Shown piece by piece: positions 9,461-17,794 of a DNA stretch of 64,000 bases. Position 1 is the first letter of the stretch; the number at the start of each line of letters is the position of its first letter. The stretch comes from Lysinibacillus sphaericus (GTDB taxonomy: Bacteria; Bacillota; Bacilli; Bacillales_A; Planococcaceae). The translations under genes were made by a program, and so were the position numbers. The notes below the pieces were generated by a model that searched no databases, was not told the DNA's origin, and saw only the letters and a list, made by a program, of their open reading frames with translations. The stretch is taken from positions 4,286,001-4,350,000 of the forward strand of contig NZ_CP019980.1 in assembly GCF_002982115.1 (NCBI RefSeq). Direction: 5' to 3'.

Positions 9461-9500
9461 AATAAAAAGGACGGCTCATTCATCATAGGAATAAGCCGTC
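9461..9500 (-). terminator. Terminator of the Fur-controlled small RNA
   Basis: On the minus strand GACGGCTTATTC and GAATGAGCCGTC bracket a short loop and are followed by CTTTTTATTTTTT, a textbook intrinsic terminator. No minus-strand ORF ends just upstream of it; it closes the transcript that starts near 9630. Confidence 0.85.
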
Positions 9501-9630
9501 TAGAGATTTTACGTTCCCAAAAAATGAGGGGGGTTTTAGGAGCGCTTTATGAACTAGCAAACTTCTGGAGAAAAGTAGCTAAAGTTCACCCTCTCTACAC
9601 TCGTTTTGTAGAGGAGGAATAATCTTTACA
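9461..9630 (-). ncRNA. Candidate Fur-regulated small RNA (FsrA-like in logic)
   Basis: A minus-strand promoter (TTGACA, 17 bp, TATCAT) overlaps a perfect Fur box. It is followed by about 165 nt with no credible ORF (the start codons present run at most about a dozen codons without a ribosome binding site) and then a strong intrinsic terminator. The transcript would fold into a 5' hairpin (CTCTACA/TGTAGAG), a second hairpin (GAAC..TAGC/GCTA..GTTC), and an unpaired C-rich stretch with CTCCT and CCCCCCTC, then the terminator. C-rich unpaired tracts that mask Shine-Dalgarno sequences are the known feature of Bacillus FsrA. I infer an iron-sparing sRNA; sequence homology to FsrA is not claimed. 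Confidence 0.7.
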
Positions 9631-9632
9631 TT

Positions 9633-9651
9633 GATAATGATAATCATTATC
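9633..9651. promoter_or_regulatory. Fur box, perfect 19-bp consensus
   Basis: GATAATGATAATCATTATC matches the classical 19-bp Fur consensus at every base, and the symmetry extends to 23 bp (TTGAT...ATCAA). It covers the -10 element of the minus-strand promoter, so iron-loaded Fur would block it. Confidence 0.93.
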
Positions 9652-9665
9652 AATTAAATTGTCAA
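9637..9665 (-). promoter_or_regulatory. Promoter of the Fur-controlled small RNA
   Basis: TTGACA and TATCAT on the minus strand with 17-bp spacing; the spacer and -10 lie inside the Fur box. Transcription would begin about position 9630. Confidence 0.75.
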
Positions 9666-9703
9666 CTATTATCTTTAAATTAACTTAAAAATTTTTCAAA
9701 TAA

Positions 9704-10135
9704 TTACAATGCCTTCTTAAGTGACCTTCTGTATTGCCACTGTTTTAGCTGAAAATGCAAAAAGCAACCGATACAAAAACCAGCAATAGCAACAGATGAA
9801 GCGATGGCTACCATTGTTGTCAATACATACCCTACTACATGCCAGTTAAAGAAAAACCCAACGAATCCTCCAGCTAAACATATGCTAGCAATACTAGAAT
9901 TAAATTTTTGTTGTTGGCCGTCTTCAGGTATATAGGAAGCTGGTGCTTTTTTCAAAAACAGTTTTCCCAATCGGATAATGGGATTAAAATTACATAAAAC
10001 ACCAAGTAAATTAGCGACTAAAGGAATGACTAATATCCAAGCAAGCCCTGTTATCCATGTCACTATGACACTTAACAAAATGGTCCATTGATTGAGTCGT
10101 ACAAGTGGTCTTGGAATTGCATATGGCAATGACAT
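9704..10135 (-). CDS. DUF4395-type membrane protein
   Basis: The 143-residue protein begins with the family-typical IPRPLVRLNQW and has four hydrophobic helices with conserved NFNPIIRLGKLFLKK between pairs. Members are small integral membrane proteins of unknown function, often found near redox or sulfur genes. Upstream GAAAGGTAGG supports the start. It is read toward the sRNA locus on the same strand and divergently from the ferric-reductase gene. Confidence 0.75.
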   Translation of the reverse strand: MSLPYAIPRPLVRLNQWTILLSVIVTWITGLAWILVIPLVANLLGVLCNFNPIIRLGKLFLKKAPASYIPEDGQQQKFNSSIASICLAGGFVGFFFNWHVVGYVLTTMVAIASSVAIAGFCIGCFLHFQLKQWQYRRSLKKAL

Positions 10136-10189
10136 TTAAAAACCTACCTTTCAGATATGTTTAATGTATTTTACTGTATCGCATTCCAT

Positions 10190-10218
10190 TTGTGAAGTAA
10201 AAATGATTAATTTATAAT
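10190..10218 (+). promoter_or_regulatory. Promoter of the FhuF-like gene
   Basis: TTGTGA and TATAAT spaced by 17 bp, about 30 bp upstream of the coding start. I see no good Fur box overlapping it, although the gene product is an iron protein. Confidence 0.6.
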
Positions 10219-10243
10219 GGATGTTAATGATTGAAAAGAAAAG

Positions 10244-10963
10244 GTGATGACAGTGCCAGCTTTAACGATGGATCAAGTAAGACAACTGAATTCCTACAGT
10301 ATTTATACAACAGAACCAAAACGAACATTATTTACATTAGCTGATATACATAAAGACTTTTACCATCCCGATTTTTTAAACCTTATGATGGGTATTACGG
10401 ATGCGGCAACGGAAACCGCAGCTATTTCCCATTTTGCACGTCGCTATGGTATGTTTTTTGCAATGCAGCTATATATGCTTGCTGCCTATGATGAAGTATG
10501 GGATGGAAAGCCAATTGACATTCGTTTTGATGCGGCCAAGGAATTCAATAGCTTTACAGTTGCCATGTTTGTGAACCCTAATGATTGGCGTTACGTGGAT
10601 GAAGATGAAAGACAATCTGTGATTGAAAAAATTTTATATGATGGGCATGTCATCGTTCAGCAATTGCGCAAAGTAACATCCATCTCTCCTTTAACCATTT
10701 GGGAAAATTTCTTTGGTTATCTACTTTGGCATTATCATCAACTGTTGTCTAACCCTGGCTTAGCAGACCAGGCAATGGAAGACATTGAGGCTTTAGAGAA
10801 CCCTAAAACTTGGGCCCGTTTTTCACAAAAATCTTGGTGGGCTGACTATACTGGTGGTCAAAGCCCTACAAATTTAGTTAACGTTCCTGTCCGTAAATCT
10901 TGCTGTTTTTCAAAAGATATCCCTGGCTTACTTGCTTGTGGATTTTGCCCACTCAAGAAATAA
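10244..10963 (+). CDS. FhuF-like siderophore-iron reductase
   Basis: The 239-residue protein ends in the 2Fe-2S ligand pattern of FhuF proteins: RKSCCFSKDIPGLLACGFCP, i.e. C-C-x10-C-x2-C, preceded by an IucA/IucC-like helical region (HFARRYGMFFAMQLYMLAAYD). FhuF reductases release iron from ferric siderophores in the cytosol. The start is uncertain: GTG at the given position, ATG three bases later, or GTG nine bases later, which has the best spacing to AAGGTGAT. The gene is followed by a terminator. Proximity to a Fur box and probable iron sRNA makes this a small iron island. Confidence 0.8.
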   Translation: MMTVPALTMDQVRQLNSYSIYTTEPKRTLFTLADIHKDFYHPDFLNLMMGITDAATETAAISHFARRYGMFFAMQLYMLAAYDEVWDGKPIDIRFDAAKEFNSFTVAMFVNPNDWRYVDEDERQSVIEKILYDGHVIVQQLRKVTSISPLTIWENFFGYLLWHYHQLLSNPGLADQAMEDIEALENPKTWARFSQKSWWADYTGGQSPTNLVNVPVRKSCCFSKDIPGLLACGFCPLKK

Positions 10964-11008
10964 AAAAAGCCTTTCCTCTCACACTTTGTGAAAGGAAGGC
11001 CTCCTTTT
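10961..11008. terminator. Bidirectional terminator
   Basis: An A-run, an imperfect stem (AGCCTTTCCTCTCACA against TGTGAAAGGAAGGC) with a three-base loop, and TTTT; it lies between convergent genes. Confidence 0.8.
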
Positions 11009-11016
11009 ATTCCAAG

Positions 11017-11697
11017 CTATTTTTCATAAAGTACGAACCAGTCATTTTGTTCTTCATACATGGCAGTTCCCGTATATCCCGCTTTTAACAGTTGCTGCTG
11101 CAGGGCAGTATCTCCCATCAAAACAGCTTGTTTTTCAGTATAAACTGGTTGTTCCTGTTTTAAATCTTTATAGAAAATATATCGCAATTTATCAACATAC
11201 TTAATCTTCAAGCCCTTTATGACAAGCCCTTGTGAAAATTTATCTTTTAGGCTCGGTATATTATACGGTTTAACCGTAGAGCAAACATAGTCGTAGCAAT
11301 CCAAATCAATAGCGTTCATCACAACCGTTGCTAATGTTTTTTGTAATCCGTAGCCGCGATAATGTGGGGAAACATTGGATATCTCTTGATATAAAACACG
11401 ATGGAACTGATCCTCTGGAATTCCGCAATCATAGCCAAGGTGATCGTTATCAATAGGTGGATTTAATAATGCTCGAAAGCCGATTAACTCATGCTCTACA
11501 TATGCCCCAATCATCAAACCATTTCCTTGCAAAATGTACTCGAATTCTTCCGTCGTTAAAGGCTGTAAAATGCTTTGGTCTGGCAAAGTCTCGTAAACTT
11601 CTTGCTGTAACTTCTCAATCGCAGGTAAATGCTGAAGTTGTAATTTCGTAACATAAAAAGGCGTTTCTCCTAGCATTCCTTCATAAATTCTATCCAT
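11017..11697 (-). CDS. GNAT-family N-acetyltransferase
   Basis: A 226-residue protein with the GNAT acetyl-CoA pyrophosphate loop visible in SPHYRGYGLQKTL (R/Q-x-x-G-x-G/A type), preceded by the beta4-like segment GAYVEHELIGFRAL. GNAT enzymes transfer acetyl from acetyl-CoA to an amine; the substrate is unknown. An AAGGAGGCG site just upstream of the ATG supports the start. It follows the epimerase gene on the same strand with a 12-base gap, so the two probably share a transcript and the acetyltransferase may modify a related amino acid or dipeptide substrate. Confidence 0.82.
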   Translation of the reverse strand: MDRIYEGMLGETPFYVTKLQLQHLPAIEKLQQEVYETLPDQSILQPLTTEEFEYILQGNGLMIGAYVEHELIGFRALLNPPIDNDHLGYDCGIPEDQFHRVLYQEISNVSPHYRGYGLQKTLATVVMNAIDLDCYDYVCSTVKPYNIPSLKDKFSQGLVIKGLKIKYVDKLRYIFYKDLKQEQPVYTEKQAVLMGDTALQQQLLKAGYTGTAMYEEQNDWFVLYEK

Positions 11698-11709
11698 GTT
11701 AACGCCTCC

Positions 11710-12822
11710 TTAAGCTGTGACTATTGTTGAAAATTCACATAGTTCCTTAAGTACTGTTTCATCTACATCGACACCTAAGCCTGGTTTTTCTGTTAGACAA
11801 ATGAACGGTACATCATAGTGTAAATTACCAATATCCTTCGAGAATTTAAGTGGACCTGTTAATTCTACACTAGTCATAATTTTTTTCGAGAATGCTACAT
11901 GGAAACCAGCCGCTGAACCTACAGATGACTCAACCATTGAACCAATTTGACATTCGATACCTGCCATTTCCGCCATGACAGCTAATTTCATAGCAGGATA
12001 AATTCCACCGCATTTCATTAGTTTAATATTTACTTTATCTGCTGCACGCTTTAAAATGATTTCACGCATCTCACGTACGCCTCGAAGTCCCTCATCAATC
12101 ATTAACGTGACATCAGATTTAGATTTAATTTCTACCATGCCGTCAATATCTTCACTATCAACAGGCTGTTCTAACCAATCAATATTTAAATCTTTTAGTA
12201 AACGTAAACCTTGTAAAGTTGTAGAGGCGTTACCCCATCCTTGGTTGACATCTACACGAATGGCAATCTCCTCGCCTACACGCTCACGTACCGCTTTAAT
12301 ACGAGCAACGTCACGTCTAACTTCCGTTCCTACCTTCATTTTAAATGATTGATAGCCCATTTCTACGCGTCTAGCTGCTTCATTTGCCATTTCTTCAGGA
12401 GTGCCAATACTTAACACGTGGGTAATCGGGAATTTCTCATGATAGCGACCGCCAAGTAACTGATATACTGGTACTTGAAGCGCTTTACCCGCAATATCAA
12501 AACATGCAATATCAATTGCCGCTTTAGCAGCAGGTACATCCTTTACGATGTGATTCATTTTATCGTGGAGTTTTTCAAAAGCCATTGGATTTTCTCCAAT
12601 AATCGCAGGGACAAGTTGGTGTTTTAACACTGCATACGTACTTTCCCATGATTCGCCTGTTACATGCTCATCAGGTACCGCTTCACCATAACCAACAATG
12701 CCTGTATCTGTTGTTATTTTCAAAATGATAGAAGGCATTGTATCATAAGTAGCATAACTAATAATAAAAGGATCGATAAGTGGTAATTGGATTGCAAAAA
12801 TTTCTACTTGTTGGATTTTCAT
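11710..12822 (-). CDS. Enolase-superfamily enzyme, probable dipeptide (L-Ala-D/L-Glu type) epimerase
   Basis: A complete 370-residue member of the mandelate racemase/muconate lactonising subgroup. The catalytic lysine pair is FKMKVG (K161, K163). Metal ligands are D191 (RVDVNQGW), E218 (WLEQP) and D243 (MIDEG), and the opposite catalytic lysine is K267 (NIKLMKCGG). The KxK with a lone lysine on the other face and the muropeptide/peptide context (peptidases and an amidohydrolase nearby) suggest a dipeptide epimerase, but N-succinylamino-acid racemase or o-succinylbenzoate synthase-like activity cannot be excluded. Divergent from a dedicated-looking regulator. Confidence 0.83.
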   Translation of the reverse strand: MKIQQVEIFAIQLPLIDPFIISYATYDTMPSIILKITTDTGIVGYGEAVPDEHVTGESWESTYAVLKHQLVPAIIGENPMAFEKLHDKMNHIVKDVPAAKAAIDIACFDIAGKALQVPVYQLLGGRYHEKFPITHVLSIGTPEEMANEAARRVEMGYQSFKMKVGTEVRRDVARIKAVRERVGEEIAIRVDVNQGWGNASTTLQGLRLLKDLNIDWLEQPVDSEDIDGMVEIKSKSDVTLMIDEGLRGVREMREIILKRAADKVNIKLMKCGGIYPAMKLAVMAEMAGIECQIGSMVESSVGSAAGFHVAFSKKIMTSVELTGPLKFSKDIGNLHYDVPFICLTEKPGLGVDVDETVLKELCEFSTIVTA

Positions 12823-12851
12823 TTTATATCATACTCCTGTAATTTTATAGT

Positions 12852-12872
12852 TGTCGTTAATATGTCGTTAAT
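12852..12872. promoter_or_regulatory. Tandem 10-bp direct repeat, likely operator
   Basis: TGTCGTTAAT occurs twice with one base between copies, i.e. one helical turn apart, in the short gap between the epimerase gene and the divergent regulator. I infer it is the regulator's binding site. Confidence 0.5.
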
Positions 12873-12904
12873 TGCTTAAAAAATATAGAAAAGGAACGAT
12901 GCCT

Positions 12905-14146
12905 ATGCCTACAAAAATAGCAATTATATGTTCTAAAGCTTTTATGAAACGTATACTTAGTATCGCACAAAACATAGAGAATATTCAATTAGAATTTTAC
13001 CTTTACAATCAGCCTTCCGAAGCACCGTCATTATTAAAACAAATCAAACCATGTGATGCTCTTTTACTCGGGGGAACATTACCCTATTTACATGCCCAAT
13101 CATCCCTCGAATCATTGCCGATTCCTTGGAATTATTTAAAGCAAGATGAGGTAACCATTGCGACGACTTTATTATCACTTATTGCAAATAAAGCAATTTC
13201 TTTACAAAGGGTATCTATCGATGTCATGCACCCTATCTTTGTCGATAAGGTTCTATCAGAGATAGAATATACCGGAACAAAACCATATGTTCACCCCATT
13301 TGCATTACTGAAACATCAAAACATATTTTGAAAAAACATGTCGCTCTTTGGGAAGCCAACCAAATTGATTATGTTATTACAAGCATTCATAGTGTATTTG
13401 ATGAATTACAGCTACAGAACATTCCTGCAATGCGCATGTTAGATGCAAAAAGTTCCATTATCCAATGTCTTGAAGAAACGAAATCAAGATCACTGCTTAC
13501 TAAATCCGAATCGGCAAAAGCAGTAGTAGGATTTTTAGCTGTTCCTGAAAATAACCAATGCGCAGACATTGTACAGCAAATTACAGCAGCGATACGTGCA
13601 ACCTATAAGGAAATTACCCCTCATTATTATGAGCTTTATACAACAGCTGGACATTTACAAAATGCACTCGACATGGAAAATTTATCGCACCTAATGCAAC
13701 AAATAAACACGCCCTTTAGGCTCGCCTTTGGCTATGGACACTCCATATATGAAGCTGCTGAAAATGCGACATATGCATTAAAATTTTCCAAACCATATGA
13801 AATTTATATTTTAGATGAACAAAAAAATCTTTTGGGCCCATTTCCAAAATCAGCAGGTAAACTCTCTTTAAAAACAAAAGATCCGTATATTTTACAAATG
13901 GCTAAACAGACAAGCTTAAGCCCGTTAAATATCTCGAAAATTATTCAATTTAGTAGAGAACGACAATCTTCACAATTTACAGCGCAAAATCTTTCAGAAT
14001 ACTTACAAGTTACTCGTCGGACTACTGAACGTATTATCAAAAAATTAGTTGACCACGGTTATGCGAACATTGTTGGTGAAGAAATGACCCATCAGCAGGG
14101 GCGACCACGTACAATTTACGAATTAAATTTTGCAACCTATTCTTAG
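12905..14146 (+). CDS. HTH transcriptional regulator with N-terminal sensor-like and degenerate GGDEF-like regions
   Basis: Three parts are visible in the roughly 413-residue product: an N-terminal alpha/beta sensor-like region (CDALLLGGTLPYL), a central segment resembling a degenerate nucleotidyl-cyclase/GGDEF fold (RLAFGYGHSIYEAAENATYA), and a C-terminal winged helix (FTAQNLSEYLQVTRRTTERI). No GGDEF motif remains, so enzymatic activity is unlikely. The start used is the ATG nine bases after AAAAGGA; another ATG two codons earlier is too close to it. The gene is divergent from the epimerase and separated by a tandem repeat, which suggests local control of the epimerase/acetyltransferase unit. 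The family is known to me only by architecture. Confidence 0.7.
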   Translation: MPTKIAIICSKAFMKRILSIAQNIENIQLEFYLYNQPSEAPSLLKQIKPCDALLLGGTLPYLHAQSSLESLPIPWNYLKQDEVTIATTLLSLIANKAISLQRVSIDVMHPIFVDKVLSEIEYTGTKPYVHPICITETSKHILKKHVALWEANQIDYVITSIHSVFDELQLQNIPAMRMLDAKSSIIQCLEETKSRSLLTKSESAKAVVGFLAVPENNQCADIVQQITAAIRATYKEITPHYYELYTTAGHLQNALDMENLSHLMQQINTPFRLAFGYGHSIYEAAENATYALKFSKPYEIYILDEQKNLLGPFPKSAGKLSLKTKDPYILQMAKQTSLSPLNISKIIQFSRERQSSQFTAQNLSEYLQVTRRTTERIIKKLVDHGYANIVGEEMTHQQGRPRTIYELNFATYS

Positions 14147-14152
14147 AACTAA

Positions 14153-14260
14153 CAAGCCCCATCACAACACTTTCCTTGGCGAACGAGCACCTCATCTCAT
14201 GGTATACATCATGATTACAAAGTCTCTTCTTGCCAACAGTTAGCTGCGTGATGGGGCTTG
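14153..14260. repeat. Long-range hairpin with about 80-nt loop between convergent genes
   Basis: CAAGCCCCATCAC and its exact complement GTGATGGGGCTTG are 80 bases apart, with a further short complementary pair (TTGGC/GCCAA) inside. It lies immediately after the regulator and before the convergent nhaC stop. It resembles in layout the element after pepT. It may terminate transcription from both sides, but neither end has a strong T-tract. Confidence 0.55.
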
Positions 14261-14328
14261 CCCTCTTTGGCTTTACTAAGCAAAATTCTTCAGAGTATTC
14301 CCTCTATTTGAGCAAAACTCGTTTTAAT

Positions 14329-15777
14329 TTAGTCTGCTACGACCATATTATTCATTTCATTTTCTTGCGCATCTTTTTTACGTTGGTTTGCCTCTTCAAT
14401 TTCTTCTGGTGTCATCTTAACAATGGCAAATCCGACATAACCATAAATAATTGAAATAATTGGCACAACAAAGTTTAGTATTGCATAAGGTGCATATTCC
14501 ATTGCGCTAACACCTAACGTTGCTAATATAAATACACCACAAGTATTCCATGGGAAGAATACGGATGTTAACGTTCCGCCATCTTCAAGCGCACGCGATA
14601 AATTTTTCGAATGCAAGCCGCGGTTTTGATATACGCCTGCAAACATACGAGAAGGTACAACAATCGAAATATACTGTTCTGAACATGTTGCATTTGTTGT
14701 AATACATGCGGCAATTGTTGAAGCAATAAGGCTGCCTGTAGATTTAGCAAATTTCACAACGACATCCATCAGTGCTTTTAACATGCCTGAATATTCTAAC
14801 ACCCCACCGAATGTCATGGCTACAATCGTCATTGAAACCGTATACATCATTGAATCTAAGCCACCACGATTAAAGAGCTCGTCCACCATTTCATTTCCTG
14901 TCGAAATAGCAAATCCTTCTTGTAATGCTTGAACAGCCATCGTTGGCGATCCACCTTGCACAAAAATTTGTAATAAGAATCCTGAAATAATCCCAATAAT
15001 TAATGCTGGTATCGCAGGAACCTTTTTTGCCACCATGACAATAACGCCAACTGGGACAAGTAATAACCACGGAGAAATCACAAAGCTTTTTTCCATAACA
15101 TCAAGCGTAGTCAGTATTTTTTCAGAATTCATGGCTACGTCAGCAAAACTTCTGCCCATAAACCCAAATGCGACAAGTGTAATGATTAATGCAGGTATTG
15201 TCGTATATAGCATATGTTTTATATGGTCGAACAAATCTGTATTTGTTAAGCCCGCTGCTAGATTTGTTGTATCCGATAAAGGTGACATTTTATCACCAAA
15301 ATATGAACCTGAAATTACTGCTCCTGCAATCATCGGTGCAGGAATCCCCATACTTAAACCGATACCCATACCAGCAACACCGATTGTTGCCATTGTTGAC
15401 CATGAGCTACCGATTGCTAGCGAAACGATTGAACATAATAGCAAGATCGTTACTAAAAACCAAGCTGGCGAAATTAACTTTAAGCCGTAAAAAATCATGG
15501 TAGCAACGACTCCACCACCAATCCATGCTCCAATTGTCAAACCTACTAAAATAATAATGACAATGGCTGGAAGTGCTAGACGAATACCTTTATACATCAT
15601 TTCCTCTATTTCCATCCACTTAAAGCCGTGTTTTTTGGCAACAATTGCTGCCACAATTGTTCCTACAATAAGTGGCACGTGTGGACTTTGCTCTAACATA
15701 ACTACTGTCACTAGCATTGTCGTTATCATTATTGCAAAAGTCAGGAGCGCCCAACTTGCACTAATATCCTTTTTCAT
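14329..15777 (-). CDS. nhaC: Na+/H+ antiporter NhaC
   Basis: About 482 residues with about twelve hydrophobic helices and the NhaC family signatures GSSWSTMATIGVAG, ISGSYFGDKMSPLSDTTNLA and TNATCSEQYISIVVPSRMF. It exchanges external protons for internal sodium and supports pH and salt homeostasis. The chosen ATG sits behind AAAGGGGATG; a longer reading from a start 27 bases upstream crosses that ribosome binding site, so I reject it. Minus-strand TTGACT with a weak -10 about 80 bp upstream is a possible promoter. Monocistronic. Confidence 0.92.
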   Translation of the reverse strand: MKKDISASWALLTFAIMITTMLVTVVMLEQSPHVPLIVGTIVAAIVAKKHGFKWMEIEEMMYKGIRLALPAIVIIILVGLTIGAWIGGGVVATMIFYGLKLISPAWFLVTILLLCSIVSLAIGSSWSTMATIGVAGMGIGLSMGIPAPMIAGAVISGSYFGDKMSPLSDTTNLAAGLTNTDLFDHIKHMLYTTIPALIITLVAFGFMGRSFADVAMNSEKILTTLDVMEKSFVISPWLLLVPVGVIVMVAKKVPAIPALIIGIISGFLLQIFVQGGSPTMAVQALQEGFAISTGNEMVDELFNRGGLDSMMYTVSMTIVAMTFGGVLEYSGMLKALMDVVVKFAKSTGSLIASTIAACITTNATCSEQYISIVVPSRMFAGVYQNRGLHSKNLSRALEDGGTLTSVFFPWNTCGVFILATLGVSAMEYAPYAILNFVVPIISIIYGYVGFAIVKMTPEEIEEANQRKKDAQENEMNNMVVAD

Positions 15778-16006
15778 TGTCCCATCCCCTTTTTTTGCAC
15801 CCAATTATAAATTTGCATTTCATCAGTGCAAATATATTTTTACGATTTTTAGCTTAATATTCAAAAAATATAAAGTCAACGCAAAAATTTTATGCTTCTA
15901 TAGCAATTCTGAATATTAAAGGGCAAAAAAACGCTTCCAAATAGCAATTACAAACCATTCAAAAACGCGTATTTTTATGCATTTCTTCCCAAAAAGCAAG
16001 GAAAAA

Positions 16007-16048
16007 GAGGCTCTATCCAACGTGTAGAGCTTGGATAGAACCTCTTTG
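16007..16048 (-). terminator. Intrinsic terminator after the M20 gene
   Basis: AGAGGTTCTATCCAA pairs with TTGGATAGAGCCTCT on the minus strand and is followed by TTTTTCC, directly after the amidohydrolase stop. Confidence 0.88.
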
Positions 16049-16057
16049 AATTACCTA

Positions 16058-17170
16058 TTAATGGATGGGCTTTTTTTCTAATACACACGCAAGAACTTTC
16101 GATGCGTCTATTAATGCACTTCGTTCAAAAGTCATTTTTGGATGATGCAGCCCAGGAACTAAATTAGCACCAATGCCAATCATTGTCGCTTTTAGTTCGG
16201 GTTTTTTGACTGTATAAAAATGAAAATCATCGCTTCCTGGTGTTGTAATTTCATCCGCCAAAAATTGCTCTCCGAGTGTTTCTAAAATAGCATTTTTAGC
16301 CATTTCAGCAGCAATTGGTGAAACCTCTGCACCAGGTGTGAAATCGACCCATTTCCAATTCATTTCAATTTCAAACTGCTGTTGTATTGATTTTAGTCCC
16401 GATTCAATGCGGCTTCGAAGTAATTCTAACTGATGATTATGCTGCGCCCGAATATCCATTGAAAAGCTAGCACTACCTGGAATAATATTCGTGCTACCAC
16501 CATCCGCAATAATCTTAGTTAGTTTGGCAGAGTGTGGCTCGAATGGAGATAAATGAATGCTATTTAACATTAATTGTATTGCCATAATGACATCAATCGC
16601 ATTTTTACCTTGATGCGGTCTTGCACCATGGGCATCAATACCATGTATTGTTCCATCTAAAAAATAGGCAGCACCATGGTGGATAGCAGGTGAAACCTTT
16701 CCTAAAGGCAACTCTTCAATCGGTCTCAAGTGAACACCAAATAAATGCGAAACATCGTCAACTGCTCCACGGTCAAATGCTGCACAAGCACCATTTCCCA
16801 CTTCTTCAGCAGGTTGGAATATAAATCTGACGCGATGTTGCAGCGGTCGATCTTTAAGCAATAATAGCGCTCCTAGTACCATTGTAATATTAGCATCATG
16901 ACCACAGGAGTGATTCGCTTGCCATTTACCATCTACTTCTTGCCATAACGCATCAATATCTGCACGAACTGCTACAATCTCATCGCCTGTACCAATTTCA
17001 GCGATTAACCCTGGCACATCACCTAATAAACGGTAAGATACGTTTAAGTCATCTAAAATAGATGCAATTTTCTTAGTTGTTTCATACTCCTTCCAACTTA
17101 CTTCTGGATAATTATGAAAATGTTCAAACCATTGATACATTGATTCTTCTAACATTGCTGCACTTGTCAT
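16058..17170 (-). CDS. M20 family amidohydrolase (N-acyl-amino-acid / aminobenzoyl-glutamate hydrolase type)
   Basis: The 370-residue protein has the M20D metal sites: RADIDALWQEVDG, NHSCGHDANITM, FQPAEEVGNGA and the C-terminal GIGANLVPGLHHPKM, with an internal dimerisation domain (GIDAHGARPHQGKNAID). Members remove acyl groups from amino acids in the cytosol. The ATG used follows AGGTGT; a TATAAT about 35 bases upstream lies inside the alternative longer reading and probably is the promoter -10, which argues against the upstream ATG. Monocistronic, terminated. Confidence 0.88.
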   Translation of the reverse strand: MTSAAMLEESMYQWFEHFHNYPEVSWKEYETTKKIASILDDLNVSYRLLGDVPGLIAEIGTGDEIVAVRADIDALWQEVDGKWQANHSCGHDANITMVLGALLLLKDRPLQHRVRFIFQPAEEVGNGACAAFDRGAVDDVSHLFGVHLRPIEELPLGKVSPAIHHGAAYFLDGTIHGIDAHGARPHQGKNAIDVIMAIQLMLNSIHLSPFEPHSAKLTKIIADGGSTNIIPGSASFSMDIRAQHNHQLELLRSRIESGLKSIQQQFEIEMNWKWVDFTPGAEVSPIAAEMAKNAILETLGEQFLADEITTPGSDDFHFYTVKKPELKATMIGIGANLVPGLHHPKMTFERSALIDASKVLACVLEKKPIH

Positions 17171-17356
17171 AACCACACCTCGATATACCTTTTTTTCTCC
17201 CCCATTATACATGAAAGCTTTTTAGAAAAGTATATATGAAATTAGTACTATATCCATTTTAAAATCATATAACTTCATAATAAAACGCTTCAACACTTCT
17301 TACTATTTTATGTAAACTTCATAAAAAGGTGACTGTACTATACTTTTATGCAATAG

Positions 17357-17406
17357 TAAAAGGCTGTGTTAAAAGTAGTCGTTCCACTTTTAGCACAGCC
17401 TTTTTG
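17357..17406. terminator. Intrinsic terminator of the small gene (bidirectional form)
   Basis: AAAGGCTGTG with a further TAAAAGT segment pairs with ACTTTTA and CACAGCCTTT, flanked by A and T runs; it follows the 47-residue minus-strand gene. Confidence 0.85.
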
Positions 17407-17414
17407 AAAATGCG

Positions 17415-17558
17415 TTATAAACTTGAAAAAAAACCTTCTGGATATTCTTCATATTGGAGTTGATTTGTTTGCTCCTCAATATTTTGGTTTGATGTCAGGA
17501 ATTCTGCCTCTTGATCCATCAAATACGTTTCAAATTTCGAGTTTAATAATTGTTCCAT
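17415..17558 (-). CDS. 47-residue acidic protein of unknown function
   Basis: This short reading frame begins MEQLLNSKFETYLMDQEAEF and is rich in Glu/Gln (net acidic, no membrane segment). It is preceded by GGAAGGTGACGAGGA, an unusually strong ribosome binding region, and by TTGATT-18-TATAAT. It is followed by its own terminator. These flanks make it a real monocistronic gene rather than chance. I do not recognise the family; a regulatory or adaptor microprotein is possible. Confidence 0.65.
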   Translation of the reverse strand: MEQLLNSKFETYLMDQEAEFLTSNQNIEEQTNQLQYEEYPEGFFSSL

Positions 17559-17747
17559 TCCTCGTCACCTTCCTTTGTTAATTGAATTTTCTGATAATTT
17601 TATTATATACTAACTTTTTATTAAAAATCAATAAATAATACTCATTATGCATAATATATATCGATTTCATCTCTTTTTGATATAAGATATACTTAAAATA
17701 AATTCGAATAAACAGCAATGGTCATCCCTCTCCATTTTTCCATATCA

Positions 17748-17783
17748 AAAAAGCATCCAAGTGACTACTTTACTTGGATGCTC
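17748..17783 (-). terminator. Terminator of the TRAP operon
   Basis: AGCATCCAAGTAAAG and its complement form a stem on the minus strand, followed by TTTTTTGATA, just after the permease stop codon. Confidence 0.88.
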
Positions 17784-17794
17784 TTACGATTTCC

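Noticed and set aside
10141..10243. Fur box in front of the FhuF-like gene
   Set aside because: TTAATGATT words are present but match the 19-bp consensus poorly compared with the perfect box at 9633.
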